NCBI RefSeq assembly: GCF_015680235.1
Contig: NZ_JADLJL010000010.1
Location: 62,001 to 126,000 of the forward strand
Direction: 5' to 3'
From: Pseudomonas guariconensis
Lineage (GTDB): Bacteria; Pseudomonadota; Gammaproteobacteria; Pseudomonadales; Pseudomonadaceae
DNA length: 64,000 nucleotides
Notes under the pieces: model-generated
Told to the model about the DNA's origin: nothing
Database searches by the model: none
What the model saw: the letters and a program-made list of their open reading frames with translations, nothing else
Program-made: the position numbers and the translations under genes
Shown here: positions 38,474-47,689 of the stretch, in pieces
Position numbering within the stretch: position 1 is the first letter of the stretch
Layout: every line of letters begins with the position of its first letter

Positions 38474-38911
38474 ATGACAGACGCGATAGACCAACTACTG
38501 ATCAACGCCTTGATGGAAGACTCGCGCCGTTCGCTCAAGGCACTGGCCCAGGTCAGCGGCCTGTCAGCGCCCAGTGTCAGCGAGCGCCTGCGTCGCCTGG
38601 AAGAACGCGGCGTGCTGCGCGGCTACACGGTGGATGTCGACCCTCGTAGCTTCGGTTACCAACTCCAGGCCATCGTGCGTATCCGACCGTTGCCAGGACA
38701 GTTGCAGGAAGTCGAACGGCAGATCATCGCCATTCCCGAATTCACCGAATGCGACAAGGTCACCGGCGAGGACTGCTTCATCGCACGTCTGCACGTGCGC
38801 TCCATGGAGCAACTGGACACACTGCTCGACCGCATCAACGTGCTGGCCGAAACCAATACGGCGATCATCAAGAAGACACCGGTCAAACGTCGGCTGCCGC
38901 CTATGGAATAA
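38474..38911 (+). CDS. Lrp/AsnC-family regulator
   Basis: A 145-residue feast/famine regulator. The N-terminal helix-turn-helix lies at about residues 5-50 (IDQLLINALMEDSRRSLKALAQVSGLSAPSVSERLRRLEERGVLRGY). The C-terminal RAM ligand domain has IAIPEFTECDKVTGEDCFIARLHV. It is divergent from the DMT exporter gene across 133 bp and is the probable regulator of that gene. Downstream lies a 451-bp AT-rich gap leading to the NCS1 permease. Confidence 0.92.
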   Translation: MTDAIDQLLINALMEDSRRSLKALAQVSGLSAPSVSERLRRLEERGVLRGYTVDVDPRSFGYQLQAIVRIRPLPGQLQEVERQIIAIPEFTECDKVTGEDCFIARLHVRSMEQLDTLLDRINVLAETNTAIIKKTPVKRRLPPME

Positions 38912-38937
38912 AAGTTCGGATACTTAACGATCAATTT

Positions 38938-38947
38938 TTGTACACAT
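38938..38947. promoter_or_regulatory. TTGTACACAT, degenerate palindrome after the Lrp gene
   Basis: Left arm of the TTGTRYACAA element is intact, the last base differs. A further partial copy TTGTGTGCAC lies at 38971-38980. Both are in the AT-rich gap that leads to the NCS1 permease. Confidence 0.4.
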
Positions 38948-39028
38948 GAATGTCACCTTAAGTGCCATTTTTGTGTGCACTTTTGTCCGGTAACGCCCCA
39001 ACACGTTACACCCATTCTTATCTGAAAA

Positions 39029-39086
39029 CTGACCAATCGATCAACTAACAGACCACTTCAAAAATAAAAACTGTTCATTTGGTCAA
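39029..39086. promoter_or_regulatory. Two xdhA-type 16-bp inverted repeats before the NCS1 permease
   Basis: CTGACCAATCGATCAA (39029-39044) fits YTGACY-N4-RRTCAR; CTGTTCATTTGGTCAA (39071-39086) fits in its right arm and partly in its left. Their centres are 42 bp apart, about four helical turns. Confidence 0.5.
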
Positions 39087-39199
39087 CTTATAATTCCTCA
39101 ATTTCATTCACTTATCTTTCAACGAGATAGATTCGAAAAAGCGTCACTCTGAAAGTTGCTTTTTGCCTGGCATGAAACTCGCTTTTGTGTCTTCGTGTT

Positions 39200-39209
39200 T
39201 TGTATACAA
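39200..39209. promoter_or_regulatory. TTGTATACAA palindrome before the NCS1 permease
   Basis: Perfect 10-bp palindrome about 154 bp upstream of the permease start. The 451-bp gap 38912-39362 is strongly AT-rich and carries both operator types; no gene is supported in it. Confidence 0.55.
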
Positions 39210-39362
39210 GTTGAGCAAAACATAAATACACAAGAACCCGTAGCGCCTGCCCTGCAGGCCGTTGCGCCCAGAACCCAGTGATGCCAACGCTGCACCGACG
39301 AGATGGCGAGCCCGTGCGCATGCCCGATCATCGCAGTCCATACGCATCAGGAGCCTGCCGGA

Positions 39363-40898
39363 ATGAGTACCAGCCTCAACCTTGCCCCTGAACTATCCGT
39401 TGCCAGCACCAACCCCACTTCCACTCCGCTCAGCGGTGATCTACCGGACCTCGAACTCAGCCCACGCCTGCACAACCGCGACCTGGCCCCGACCCGCATC
39501 GAAGGCCGGCGCTGGGGGCGCTACAGCATCTTCGCGCTGTGGACCAACGACGTGCACAACATCGCCAACTATTCATTCGCCATGGGGCTGTTCGCGCTCG
39601 GCCTGGGTGGCTGGCAGATCCTGCTGTCGTTGGCCATCGGCGCCGCACTGGTGTACTTCTTCATGAACCTGTCCGGCTACATGGGGCAGAAGACCGGCGT
39701 ACCCTTCCCAGTGATCAGTCGCATCGCGTTCGGCATCCATGGCGCACAGATTCCCGCCCTGATCCGCGCGGTCATCGCCATCGCCTGGTTCGGCATCCAG
39801 ACCTACCTGGCCTCGGTGGTACTGCGGGTATTGCTGACGGCCATCTGGCCGCAGCTGGCCGCCTATGACCATGACAGCATCCTCGGCCTGTCGAGCCTGG
39901 GCTGGGTGTGCTTCGTGGCGATCTGGCTGGTGCAGTTGGTGATCCTGGCTTACGGCATGGAGATGGTGCGCCGCTACGAAGCCTTCGCCGGCCCGGTGAT
40001 CCTGCTGACGGTGGCAAGCCTGGCGGGCTGGATGTACTTCCAGGCCGATGCACGCATCGCCTGGTCGGTGGCCGAGCCGCTGACCGGCTATGAGATGTGG
40101 CGCAACATTTTCGCCGGCGGCGCCCTGTGGCTGGCGATCTACGGCACCCTGGTGCTGAACTTCTGTGACTTCGCCCGCTCCTCACCTTGCCGCAAGACCA
40201 TCCGCGTGGGCAACTTCTGGGGCCTGCCGGTGAACATCCTGGTGTTCGCCACCATTACCGCAGTGCTGTGCGGTGCGCAGTTCCAGATCAACGGCCAGGT
40301 GATCGACAGCCCGACCCAGATCGTCGCCAACATCCCCAGCACACCGTTCCTGGTGCTGGGCTGCCTGGCCTTCCTGATCGTCACGGTGGCGGTGAACATC
40401 ATGGCCAACTTCGTCGCCCCGGCCTTCGTGCTGAGCAACCTGGCGCCACGCCACCTGAACTTCCGCCGCGCGGGGCTGATCAGCGCTACCCTGGCGGTGC
40501 TGATCCTGCCGTGGAACCTGTACAACAGCCCGCTGGTGATCGTGTACTTCCTGTCCGGCCTGGGGGCCCTGCTTGGCCCGCTGTACGGCGTGATCATGGC
40601 CGACTACTGGCTGCTGCGCAAAGGCCAGGTCAACGTACCGCAGTTGTACAGCGAGAACCCGGCCGGCGCCTACTTCTACACCCGAGGCATCAATCTGCGC
40701 GCGGTCGCCGCCTTCCTGCCCACTGCACTGCTGGCCATCGTCCTGGCCTTGGTGCCCAACTTCCACAGCGTCGCACCCTTCTCCTGGCTGATCGGCGCCG
40801 GCACCGCCGCAGCCTTGTACCTGCTGCTCGCACCGCGCAATCGCCAATACCTCGACGTCAGCGGCGAAGCCATCGCCGTCGACCATAGCAGCCATTGA
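39363..40898 (+). CDS. NCS1 family permease (allantoin, hydantoin or cytosine type)
   Basis: A 511-residue symporter of the nucleobase:cation symporter 1 family with about 12 membrane spans after a polar N-terminus of 60 residues. Family marks are LAPTRIEGRRWGRYSIFALWTNDVHNIANYSFAMG at the first span, FPVISRIAFGIHGAQIPALIRAVIAIAWFGIQTYL, and GPLYGVIMADYWLLRKGQ near the C-terminus. The Asn-rich first span (TNDVHNIANY) is typical of allantoin and hydantoin carriers. The gene next to it encodes a hydantoin/allantoin racemase, and its promoter holds both purine operator types, so allantoin is the favoured substrate. Confidence 0.9.
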   Translation: MSTSLNLAPELSVASTNPTSTPLSGDLPDLELSPRLHNRDLAPTRIEGRRWGRYSIFALWTNDVHNIANYSFAMGLFALGLGGWQILLSLAIGAALVYFFMNLSGYMGQKTGVPFPVISRIAFGIHGAQIPALIRAVIAIAWFGIQTYLASVVLRVLLTAIWPQLAAYDHDSILGLSSLGWVCFVAIWLVQLVILAYGMEMVRRYEAFAGPVILLTVASLAGWMYFQADARIAWSVAEPLTGYEMWRNIFAGGALWLAIYGTLVLNFCDFARSSPCRKTIRVGNFWGLPVNILVFATITAVLCGAQFQINGQVIDSPTQIVANIPSTPFLVLGCLAFLIVTVAVNIMANFVAPAFVLSNLAPRHLNFRRAGLISATLAVLILPWNLYNSPLVIVYFLSGLGALLGPLYGVIMADYWLLRKGQVNVPQLYSENPAGAYFYTRGINLRAVAAFLPTALLAIVLALVPNFHSVAPFSWLIGAGTAAALYLLLAPRNRQYLDVSGEAIAVDHSSH

Positions 40899-40912
40899 TA
40901 GGGAGATCTTCC

Positions 40913-41641
40913 ATGCGCATCCTGATCGCCAACGTCAACACTACCAGCGCCATCACCGACGCCATCGCCGAACAGGCTCGCAGCGTCGCCTCGCCGGGTA
41001 CCGAGATCGTCGGCCTGACCCCTTGGTTCGGCGCCGAGTCGGTGGAAGGCAACTTCGAGAGCTACCTGGCCGCCATCGCCGTGATGGACCGCGTGCTGGC
41101 CTATGACGAACCATTCGATGCCGTGATCCAGGCCGGCTACGGCGAGCATGGCCGCGAGGGCTTGCAGGAGCTGCTGGATGTACCGGTGGTGGATATCACC
41201 GATGCCGCCGCCAGCACTGCCATGTACCTGGGGCACGCCTACTCGGTGGTGACCACCCTGGACCGCACCGTGCCGCTGATCGAAGACCGCCTGAAGCTTT
41301 CGGGCCTGTTCGATCGCTGCGCCTCGGTGCGCGCCAGCGGCCTGGCCGTGCTCGACCTCGAAGCCGACCCGCAGCGCACGGTGGAAGCGATCGTCGAGCA
41401 GGCCGAACGGGCCGTGCGGGAGGACAAGGCCGAGGTGATCTGCCTCGGGTGTGGCGGCATGGCCGGGCTCGACGAGCAGATCCGTCAGCGCACCGGCGTG
41501 CCGGTGGTCGATGGCGTCAGTGCGGCGGTGACCATTGCTGAATCGCTGGTGCGCATGGGCCTGAGTACCTCCAAGGTGCGGACCTACGCTACGCCTCGGG
41601 CGAAGAAAGTGGTGGGCTGGCCGATGATGTTCGGACGGTGA
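40913..41641 (+). CDS. Allantoin/hydantoin racemase (Asp/Glu racemase superfamily)
   Basis: A 242-residue protein of the Asp/Glu/hydantoin racemase superfamily. The two catalytic cysteines expected in the family are visible: one in DRCASVRAS (DRCAS) and one in EVICLGCGGMAG. The N-terminal strand ILIANVNTTSAIT is typical. It follows the NCS1 permease after 14 bases with GGGAG upstream, so both form one unit. In purine-using bacteria the related HpxA racemises allantoin, which would let the cell use external (R)-allantoin through the S-specific PuuE. Hydantoin racemase activity is the alternative. Confidence 0.87.
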   Translation: MRILIANVNTTSAITDAIAEQARSVASPGTEIVGLTPWFGAESVEGNFESYLAAIAVMDRVLAYDEPFDAVIQAGYGEHGREGLQELLDVPVVDITDAAASTAMYLGHAYSVVTTLDRTVPLIEDRLKLSGLFDRCASVRASGLAVLDLEADPQRTVEAIVEQAERAVREDKAEVICLGCGGMAGLDEQIRQRTGVPVVDGVSAAVTIAESLVRMGLSTSKVRTYATPRAKKVVGWPMMFGR

Positions 41642-41666
41642 CCCTCGCGCTGCCCGGCCAACTGGC

Positions 41667-42329
41667 TCAGGTCGGGCAGCTATGCGCCCCATGGTCGAGC
41701 CCCTGCCGCACATTGCGGCTGAGCAGATGAGCCTTGCCATCGCGCCAGGTCAGCGTCAGCACGTAGAGGGTGTCGAAGTCGTCGCCACTCCAGTCTTCGG
41801 TGATAACGCGCTCCTCGCCCAGGGCCTTGCCGGCGACAGCGTTTATCAGATCTGGAAGATAACCGTGGGACCAGGCGGTATAGACGGTTGCATTGCGGTA
41901 CTTGTCTTGCAGCAGTTCGTCAGCGAGGTCGTCGGTGTCATTGGCGGCGTAATCGATGTTCACCGGCAACCCCAGGCGAATGGCGCTCGGGGTAATCGTC
42001 ATCAAGGGCCGGATATAGCTGTAGCGCTGGTCGCCGCTGCCCTCCTCGACCTGTCGAGACGGGTTGGCGGCGAACACGTAGTCGGCTTTGCCGAAACGCT
42101 CCGGCAGCAAGGTGGCCAAGTCCAGGGCCCGGTTCAGGCCTTGGCAGTTCAGTTGCCCGAGCCCTTCGCCCGGCTTTTCGGCGTGACGCAGGAATACCAA
42201 GGTCTGGGTGCCATCGACCGGTTGCGCACGTGTTTCTACGGCATCCAGTACCAGTGGCAAAGCTGTGCCGGCAAGTGCCAGGCTCAGCAACAGGTGGCGG
42301 TGGCGTCGGAGGAAAGCTGGCAACTTCAT
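41667..42329 (-). CDS. Histidine phosphatase (phosphoglycerate mutase-like), probably exported
   Basis: A 220-residue protein with an N-terminal hydrophobic stretch (LLLSLALAGTALPLVLDAVETRA), either signal peptide or anchor. It also carries the histidine-phosphatase motif FLRHAEKP near residue 46, with a later AWSHGYLPDLINA that supplies the second active-site His. The substrate is unknown. An upstream in-frame ATG at 42428 would add 33 residues before the leader; the internal ATG gives a more usual signal sequence. It converges on the racemase gene. Confidence 0.75.
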   Translation of the reverse strand: MKLPAFLRRHRHLLLSLALAGTALPLVLDAVETRAQPVDGTQTLVFLRHAEKPGEGLGQLNCQGLNRALDLATLLPERFGKADYVFAANPSRQVEEGSGDQRYSYIRPLMTITPSAIRLGLPVNIDYAANDTDDLADELLQDKYRNATVYTAWSHGYLPDLINAVAGKALGEERVITEDWSGDDFDTLYVLTLTWRDGKAHLLSRNVRQGLDHGAHSCPT

Positions 42330-42641
42330 CAAAGCAGACTCTTGTGGCAAATAAATTCGGGTTGACCGCCACATAGCCCCGCGCAATGACGACAGGAAGT
42401 CCTTGTAGTGAATGCCATCCGTGGCCACGTGTGAGGGTCAGAGCCCCCTCAACCCGTTTGGTTCCTCCATGCGTGCATGTGTCGTTCCATCGACAAAGGC
42501 CACGTTAAAGGCTGCATGTTGCTGAATGATGTCCCGGTTCCCCGGGAGGTCATGGCAAAGCCGAGACGTCCCTCGGCTCAACCGGCCCTGGTCTGAAAGC
42601 TTAAAGGTCCCTTTCCGAAGCAATCGCAGGATATGAACGAC
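42330..42641. other. 312-bp gap with no recognisable feature
   Basis: Between the histidine phosphatase start and the FKBP gene end. Short open frames here lack ribosome sites and family resemblance. I see no repeat or clear terminator. Confidence 0.6.
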
Positions 42642-42980
42642 TCAATCATCCCGCGTAAGCACCTCCAGCAGCTCGATCTCGAATGTCAGGTCCGAATGGG
42701 GCGGGATCGAACCGACGCTGCGCTCGCCATAGCCCAAGTGCGCCGGCACCAGCAGCTTGCGCTTGCCGCCGACGCGCATTCCCATGAGGCCTTGGTCCCA
42801 CCCCTTGATCACGCGACCGGTGCCGATCACGCACTGGAACGGCTTGCCCCGCGACCAAGACGAGTCGAACTCGCGGCCGTCGGCCAGCCAGCCGGTGTAT
42901 TGGGTGGTGATCAGGGCGCCTTTGACCACGGCCTTGCCGTCGCCTTCCTCGAGATCGATGATTTGCAGTTCGCTGCTCAT
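42642..42980 (-). CDS. FKBP-type peptidyl-prolyl isomerase
   Basis: A 112-residue single-domain FKBP without signal peptide, so cytoplasmic. Family marks are GALITTQYTGWLADGREFDSSWSRGKPFQCVIG and IKGWDQGLMGMRVGGKRKLLVPAHLGYGERSVGSIPPHSDLTFEIELLEV. It catalyses cis-trans isomerisation at proline bonds and may act as a chaperone. The start at 42980 was chosen over a longer frame because it gives the standard domain length. Its neighbours give no functional clue. Confidence 0.92.
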   Translation of the reverse strand: MSSELQIIDLEEGDGKAVVKGALITTQYTGWLADGREFDSSWSRGKPFQCVIGTGRVIKGWDQGLMGMRVGGKRKLLVPAHLGYGERSVGSIPPHSDLTFEIELLEVLTRDD

Positions 42981-43150
42981 GCCTGTTATTCCTGAAACGG
43001 ATTTCGTGCCCGCCGTTTTCTCAGGAATGAACCGCTTTGGCAAGGCTGCGAGGTGCCTCGTACTGACGCATCGACCAGAGCATTCCATCGATCACAAACT
43101 GCCTGGATAGCCGGGCTGATCTGTCTGGTATCGGAGTTCATGGCGCGCAC

Positions 43151-43558
43151 CTAGCCCAGTTGCTCGAAGGCTTCCTGGCCGGTCAGCTCCTTGGTCTGGT
43201 TGGCGAAGCAGTACCAGGCGGGTTTCTGTTCGACGAAGATCTGCAGGTCGAAGTCCCAGGTTTCGTCGCCGTCCAGCAGGCCCACCGGGATGGCATAGAA
43301 ATCATTGGCCTTGAGGCGGTAGTACAGGTGCGTGCCGCACTGGCCGCAGAAGCCGCGTTGGGCCCAATCGGAGGAGTCATATACGGTAGGGGGCGTGCCT
43401 TCGATCTGGGGGGGTTGGCTGCAGTGGACGACCAGAAGGGGGCCGCCGGTCCATTTGCGGCACATGCTGCAGTGGCAGGCGCTGATGTGGGTGTTGTCGA
43501 CGGTGACTTTCAGGTGGGTTTGGCCGCAGAGGCAGGTGCCTTGTTTTTCCAGGGGCAT
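43151..43558 (-). CDS. GFA/CENP-V domain zinc protein
   Basis: A 135-residue protein of the glutathione-dependent formaldehyde-activating (GFA) family. Zinc ligands are visible as C9 and C11 (CLCGQTH), C28, C30 and C33 (ACHCSMCRKW), and C71 and C74 (CGQCGTHLYY). Most family members have unknown substrates, some bind glutathione adducts. Copy 2 of the hairpin-rich repeat starts about 50-100 bp upstream of its start codon. Confidence 0.9.
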   Translation of the reverse strand: MPLEKQGTCLCGQTHLKVTVDNTHISACHCSMCRKWTGGPLLVVHCSQPPQIEGTPPTVYDSSDWAQRGFCGQCGTHLYYRLKANDFYAIPVGLLDGDETWDFDLQIFVEQKPAWYCFANQTKELTGQEAFEQLG

Positions 43559-43655
43559 GAGGGGAGCTCCTTGGGAGTTGGGTTTGGAAGTATAGGTTGG
43601 GGATTTCCTGTTGGGCTTGGGCTTGGACTTTTAGATCGTGTGGGTATTCGTTTTT

Positions 43656-43934
43656 GGCGGTGGCGCCACTGGCGCTTTTCGCCTTTACGGCGACCTACTT
43701 TTGCTCTTGGGCAAAAGTAGGCAAAAACCGCTGGCTCCTGCATCCGGCCCCGGCGCTGCGCACCGGGGTTCCCTCGCTCCGGCATTGCTCCCGGCGGGGC
43801 GCGGCGAAGGGCCATCCATGGCCCTGCGCCGCTTGCCAGGCATCCATGCCTGGCACCCACCTGCGCAATGCCTACGCTCGGCCTCCTGACGTCGCGATTG
43901 GCGGCGCCTGGGCTGTTGCGTAGGAAAAGCAAAG
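43656..43934 (+). repeat. Copy 2 of the 279-bp hairpin-rich repeat
   Basis: Gapless partner of 15822-16100. Differences include one base in the CCCCGGCGC stem (GCGCACCGGGG here), which breaks one pair, and CTGTTGCG for GTATTGCG near the end. A short (TTGGGC)n tract precedes it (43610-43630) and a (GGCGGT)n tract follows (43946-43976). The 622-bp gap 43559-44180 holds this element and a REP pair, and no credible gene. Confidence 0.9.
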
Positions 43935-43945
43935 GCAAAAGCGAA

Positions 43946-43976
43946 AGTGGCGGTGGCGGTGGCGGTGGCGGTGGCG
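43946..43976. repeat. (GGCGGT)n hexamer tract
   Basis: About five tandem GGTGGC units directly after repeat copy 2. Copy 1 carries a shorter form (GGCGGGGGTGGCGGTG) at the same place, so the tract length differs between copies. Confidence 0.75.
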
Positions 43977-44010
43977 AACAATCATATGGATTGGTTAGCT
44001 GTTCTGGCCT

Positions 44011-44106
44011 GATCGCGGGGCAAGCCGGGAGATCGCGCGATTGTTGAGCTTGCGCTCCCGCTGTGGGAGCGGCGGTGCGGCGGTCCGACTTGTCCCGCGA
44101 TTGGGA
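44011..44106. repeat. REP pair with an expanded unit
   Basis: A normal GATCGCGGGGCAAGC unit and an expanded unit at 44063-44100, in which GTGGGAGCGG and CTTGTCCCGCGA are separated by about 16 extra bases. The same expanded unit occurs at 55579-55616 with one mismatch. Confidence 0.75.
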
Positions 44107-44180
44107 CGAAAGCTCACCACCTATCCCACGAACAAACAACGCCAGCCGAGGCACCACTTGTAGCTTGACCGCCCCACCGA

Positions 44181-44969
44181 TCAGATAGAGATCACTCCAC
44201 GCAGGTACAACGCCCCTCGCCCACTGATGATCACCCGCCCATTCCCAGGCACCTCGCACCTCAACTGCCCCTTGCGACGCCCACCCTGCTCGCACACCAG
44301 GCTCTGCTTGCCCAACCGCTCAGCCCAGTATGGCGCCAGTGACGTATGCGCCGATCCCGTCACAGGATCTTCGTTGACCCCTACCCGCGGTCCAAACCAC
44401 CGCGTCACGAAATCGAACCCTCGCCCAGGCGCCGTCACCGCGATGCCACGCACCTCGAACGCCCCCAATGCCACGAAGTCAGGCGCCAAAGGCTCCAGCA
44501 AGGCCGCATCGTCGATCACCACCACGTAATCATCGGTACGATAAACCGCCCGAGCACTGCCCAGTCCCAGCGCCTCGAGCAACCCCGCGGGCACATCGAC
44601 TGCCACCGGCTGCTTGGCCGGGAAGTCCATCGCCAGCAACCCATCATCGCCACGGCTGACCCGCAACTCCCCGCTGCGCGTATTGAACCGCAGCACCTCG
44701 GCCTGCTCACCCAACTGCTCGAACAACACCCAGGCCGCCGCCAACGTCGCATGCCCGCACAAATCCACCTCCACGCTCGGCGTGAACCAGCGCAGGTCGA
44801 ACGCCTCGCCGTTGCGGACGAAATACGCCGTTTCGGACAGATTGTTCTCCTCGGCGACACGCTGCAGCGTTTCATCCGGCAGCCATAGCTCCAATGGCAC
44901 CACTGCCGCCGGGTTGCCGCCGAACGGCGTGGCGGAAAACGCATCGACCTGGAAGATCTCGAATTGCAT
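44181..44969 (-). CDS. PhzF family isomerase/epimerase
   Basis: A 262-residue member of the PhzF/DapF-like fold. The N-terminal motif FQVDAFSATPFGGNPAAVVPL and the catalytic Glu E46 in NNLSETAYF are present. DLCGHATLAAAWVLFE and the C-terminal GVNEDPVTGSAHTSLAPYWAERLGK complete the two-lobed signature. The substrate cannot be inferred; no phenazine genes are near. It lies 50 bases after a D-2-hydroxyacid dehydrogenase gene on the same strand. Confidence 0.92.
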   Translation of the reverse strand: MQFEIFQVDAFSATPFGGNPAAVVPLELWLPDETLQRVAEENNLSETAYFVRNGEAFDLRWFTPSVEVDLCGHATLAAAWVLFEQLGEQAEVLRFNTRSGELRVSRGDDGLLAMDFPAKQPVAVDVPAGLLEALGLGSARAVYRTDDYVVVIDDAALLEPLAPDFVALGAFEVRGIAVTAPGRGFDFVTRWFGPRVGVNEDPVTGSAHTSLAPYWAERLGKQSLVCEQGGRRKGQLRCEVPGNGRVIISGRGALYLRGVISI

Positions 44970-45019
44970 GCAAAGGCTCCTAGGCCCAGCATCATGCCAG
45001 GCAGGTTCAGGGGAAGGGG

Positions 45020-45958
45020 TCAGCAGCGGACAGGCGTCAGCACCGGCTCACCGGCAAAGAATGCCTGCAGGTTAAGCAGCACCAGGTTCACCGTATCCCG
45101 TGCCGCCTCCGGTGATTGGCCGGCCACGTGGGGCGTGAGCACGGTATTGCCAAGGACCTTGAGCGCATCGGGCACAGCAGGCTCGTCATCGAAGACATCC
45201 AGCGCAGCGCCTGCGATCGCGCCTCGGCTCAGTGCATCGACCAGCGCCTGAGTATCGACCACGCTGGCCCGGGCGATGTTGACCAGGTAACCGTCCGGCC
45301 CCAGGGCCTGGAGTACCTGGGCATCGACCAGATGACGGGTGGCATGGCCGCCGGGGGTCGCCACCACCAGGATGTCCACGGCCTCGGCCAGGCGCGGCAC
45401 GCTGTCGTGCCAGGTGTAGGGCACATCGTGGCGCGGCGTGCGGCTGTGGTAGCTGATGCTCATGTCGAAGCCCAGGCTCGCCCGCTTGGCGATCGCCCGA
45501 CCGACCGCCCCTAGGCCAAGGATCCCCAGGCGCTTGCCGCTCACCGAAGGGCTGATGACCCGATTCCATTCCCCTCGGCGTGTGCTGGCATCGGCCCGTG
45601 GCACATCGCGCAGCAACGCCAGGAGAAGCGCCAGGGCATGGTCGGCGACCGCTGCGGCGTTGGCGCCGGCACCATTGGTCACGGTAATGCCGCGGGCCGA
45701 GGCGGCAGCCAGGTCGACCTGTTCATAGCCGGCGCCGATCACGCAGATGATCTTGAGCGCTGGCAAGGCTTCGATCTCGGCGGCCGTCAGGCCCAGCGGG
45801 CCGCGGGTCAGTACCGCATCGACCTGGGCGCCGAAGTGCGCGATGGCCTCGGCGCGCAAGTGCGGCGACGGTGCGCGGATCAGCTGAAAACCGGCCTGCT
45901 CGAGCAGCGGCAAGTAGTCATCGACGGTTTCCACCAGCACCAGAACGGTCTTGCTCAT
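45020..45958 (-). CDS. D-2-hydroxyacid dehydrogenase (glyoxylate/hydroxypyruvate reductase type)
   Basis: A 312-residue NAD(P)-dependent dehydrogenase. The nucleotide site is GKRLGILGLGAVGRAIAKRA near residue 143. Catalytic Arg appears in NIARASVVDTQAL, Glu in FDDEPAVPDAL, and His in LTPHVAGQSPEA. It could reduce glyoxylate or hydroxypyruvate, which would connect to the glycerate pathway, but the distance from gcl and the loose specificity of the family leave this open. Confidence 0.9.
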   Translation of the reverse strand: MSKTVLVLVETVDDYLPLLEQAGFQLIRAPSPHLRAEAIAHFGAQVDAVLTRGPLGLTAAEIEALPALKIICVIGAGYEQVDLAAASARGITVTNGAGANAAAVADHALALLLALLRDVPRADASTRRGEWNRVISPSVSGKRLGILGLGAVGRAIAKRASLGFDMSISYHSRTPRHDVPYTWHDSVPRLAEAVDILVVATPGGHATRHLVDAQVLQALGPDGYLVNIARASVVDTQALVDALSRGAIAGAALDVFDDEPAVPDALKVLGNTVLTPHVAGQSPEAARDTVNLVLLNLQAFFAGEPVLTPVRC

Positions 45959-46060
45959 GCGCCCTCCGGCTCGTCTGCGAGAAGGGATTATGCGTGGTGA
46001 CTAGCCCATACAGTCAATGGAAATATCAGCCCGTAACTGTACTGTACCGGTGAGTGATGC

Positions 46061-46480
46061 TTACTGAGCGAACGCCCGACCCAGGCCGCCCGGAACGCCG
46101 CTGCTGTCGGTTTCCTGCCAAGGGCCCTCGGGGCTCAGCGACCAGCTCCAGCCGTTGTTCCAGCGGTAGTAGGTGCGCTGGCGATAGAAGGTGTTGGGCT
46201 TGTTTTCCAGCACATAGACGCCCATGCGCGGGTCCCAGTGGCTGGCACCGCCCGGTGGCGGGGCGAAGCTGGCGGAGGTGCGCGGCATGGCCTTGGGCGC
46301 GCTGGCAGGTTTGCTCGGCCGGGTGCTCGGCTGCCCGCTCGGCGCCGGCTTGATCACCGGCCCCTGGCGCGGCGGCACGGTTTCGACCGGCGGCCACGGC
46401 TCATCGCTTGGTTGCTGCACCGTACAGGCGGAAAGACCCAGTGCCAGGGTGATCAGGGTCAGACGGACGGCGCTGTTCAT
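46061..46480 (-). CDS. Small lipoprotein of unknown function
   Basis: A 139-residue protein with a lipoprotein signal (LITLALGLSACT, lipid-bearing C19). A proline-rich spacer (about 25-70) precedes a C-terminal tyrosine- and tryptophan-rich part (NTFYRQRTYYRWNNGWSWSLSPEGPW). I do not recognise a family. It is the last gene of the minus-strand block that starts with ccmA, but 12 bases after ccmI it could be either part of the ccm transcript or separate. Confidence 0.75.
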   Translation of the reverse strand: MNSAVRLTLITLALGLSACTVQQPSDEPWPPVETVPPRQGPVIKPAPSGQPSTRPSKPASAPKAMPRTSASFAPPPGGASHWDPRMGVYVLENKPNTFYRQRTYYRWNNGWSWSLSPEGPWQETDSSGVPGGLGRAFAQ

Positions 46481-46492
46481 GCAAATACTCTC

Positions 46493-47689
46493 TTATTGAT
46501 CTGGGCTGTCGATGGTCAGGTGCTGGGCTGCCTCGGTATGGGTGGACAGCGGCGCGCTCTGGCCGATCCATTCGCCCCGGGTCGGCTGGCCGCCACGGGA
46601 CACACGGGCAACCAATTGGACCTCACTGAAGTCCGACAGTTTCATCTGCGGCGTCATCGCATCGGCGTCGGAAAGCTCCACTTCCAGCGGCAACTGGGCC
46701 ACCGTCACGCGCTTGGCCGCAACAGGCATGGGTGGGCCATTGCTGGCACGGGCGAAGATGAACACCGTGTCACCGGGCTTGACCTTGTCCTTGAGCTTGT
46801 CGGCCAGTGTCACCCGCACTTTCAGACGAGCAGCCTCGGACACTGCCGCAGGTTTGCCGCCCGCCGCCTGCAACCGTTCTGCGGCGCGGTCGATACCGCC
46901 CTGCAGGGCGGCGCGCGAAGCGTCACCTTCAGGCAATTGCGCCAGCAGGCGTTGCCAGTAGTCGATCGCCTCCTGGTAGCGCTCGCCCTCGAACGCGGCG
47001 ATGCCGCGCAGGCCCAGGCTGGTGACCTCCTTGGGGTCAGCCTTGAGCGCTTCGTCGGTCAACGCCTGTACCTGCTCGCTGAACTGCTTGTTCGCTGCGA
47101 AATACAAGGCCTGGGCCCATTGGCCAAGCAGCTCGGGCTGGCGTCCGGCCAAGGCGACGGCGCGCTCGAAGGTGCGGGCCGCGTCGGCTGGGCGTTGCTC
47201 GGCCATATAGGCGCGGCCAAGGAAATACAGGCCCTCTGCCGAGTCGGGCTGTGCCTGCACGGCACGCTCCAGGCGCGTGGTCATTTCTTCCATCGACTGC
47301 GGCGCCTGGGCGAACTCGCGGGTCAGCTCGACCTTGTCGGCAGCGCCGAAATGCAGGTACAGCCCAAGGCCCACCGCCGGCACCAAGACCGCAGCCAGCA
47401 GCGGCAGCGCCTTGCCCAGATGGCCCTGGCGCGGCGCCTCGGCGCCCTCGGTATCGGCCAGCAATTCACGGGCGGCCTCGTCGCGGCCCTTGGCCAGTTG
47501 CTCGGCATCGAGCACACCGGCTTCCTGCTGGGTTGCCAGTTCGGCGACCCGCTCCTGATACAAGGCGACATTGAGGGCAGTACGGTCTTCTTCCTGTTGC
47601 TGGCGGCGGCGACCGCGCAGGATAGGGATCAGCAGGAAAGCCAGGGCGGCGAGCAACAGCAGGCCCGCGCTAAGCCAGAATTCAGTCAT
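46493..47689 (-). CDS. ccmI: Cytochrome c biogenesis protein CcmI (CycH)
   Basis: Holds apocytochrome c and hands it to CcmF/CcmH for haem attachment. The 398-residue protein has two N-terminal membrane helices (about 3-22 and 92-110), TPR-type helices in the middle ([29 protein letters not shown]) and a C-terminal beta domain ([26 protein letters not shown]). It overlaps the ccmH stop by 8 bases. It closes the ccm operon. Confidence 0.94.
   Translation of the reverse strand: MTEFWLSAGLLLLAALAFLLIPILRGRRRQQQEEDRTALNVALYQERVAELATQQEAGVLDAEQLAKGRDEAARELLADTEGAEAPRQGHLGKALPLLAAVLVPAVGLGLYLHFGAADKVELTREFAQAPQSMEEMTTRLERAVQAQPDSAEGLYFLGRAYMAEQRPADAARTFERAVALAGRQPELLGQWAQALYFAANKQFSEQVQALTDEALKADPKEVTSLGLRGIAAFEGERYQEAIDYWQRLLAQLPEGDASRAALQGGIDRAAERLQAAGGKPAAVSEAARLKVRVTLADKLKDKVKPGDTVFIFARASNGPPMPVAAKRVTVAQLPLEVELSDADAMTPQMKLSDFSEVQLVARVSRGGQPTRGEWIGQSAPLSTHTEAAQHLTIDSPDQ

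Noticed and set aside
42438..42623. Possible 61-aa gene between the histidine phosphatase and FKBP genes
   Set aside because: No good ribosome site, no family resemblance, and composition not distinct from a gap.
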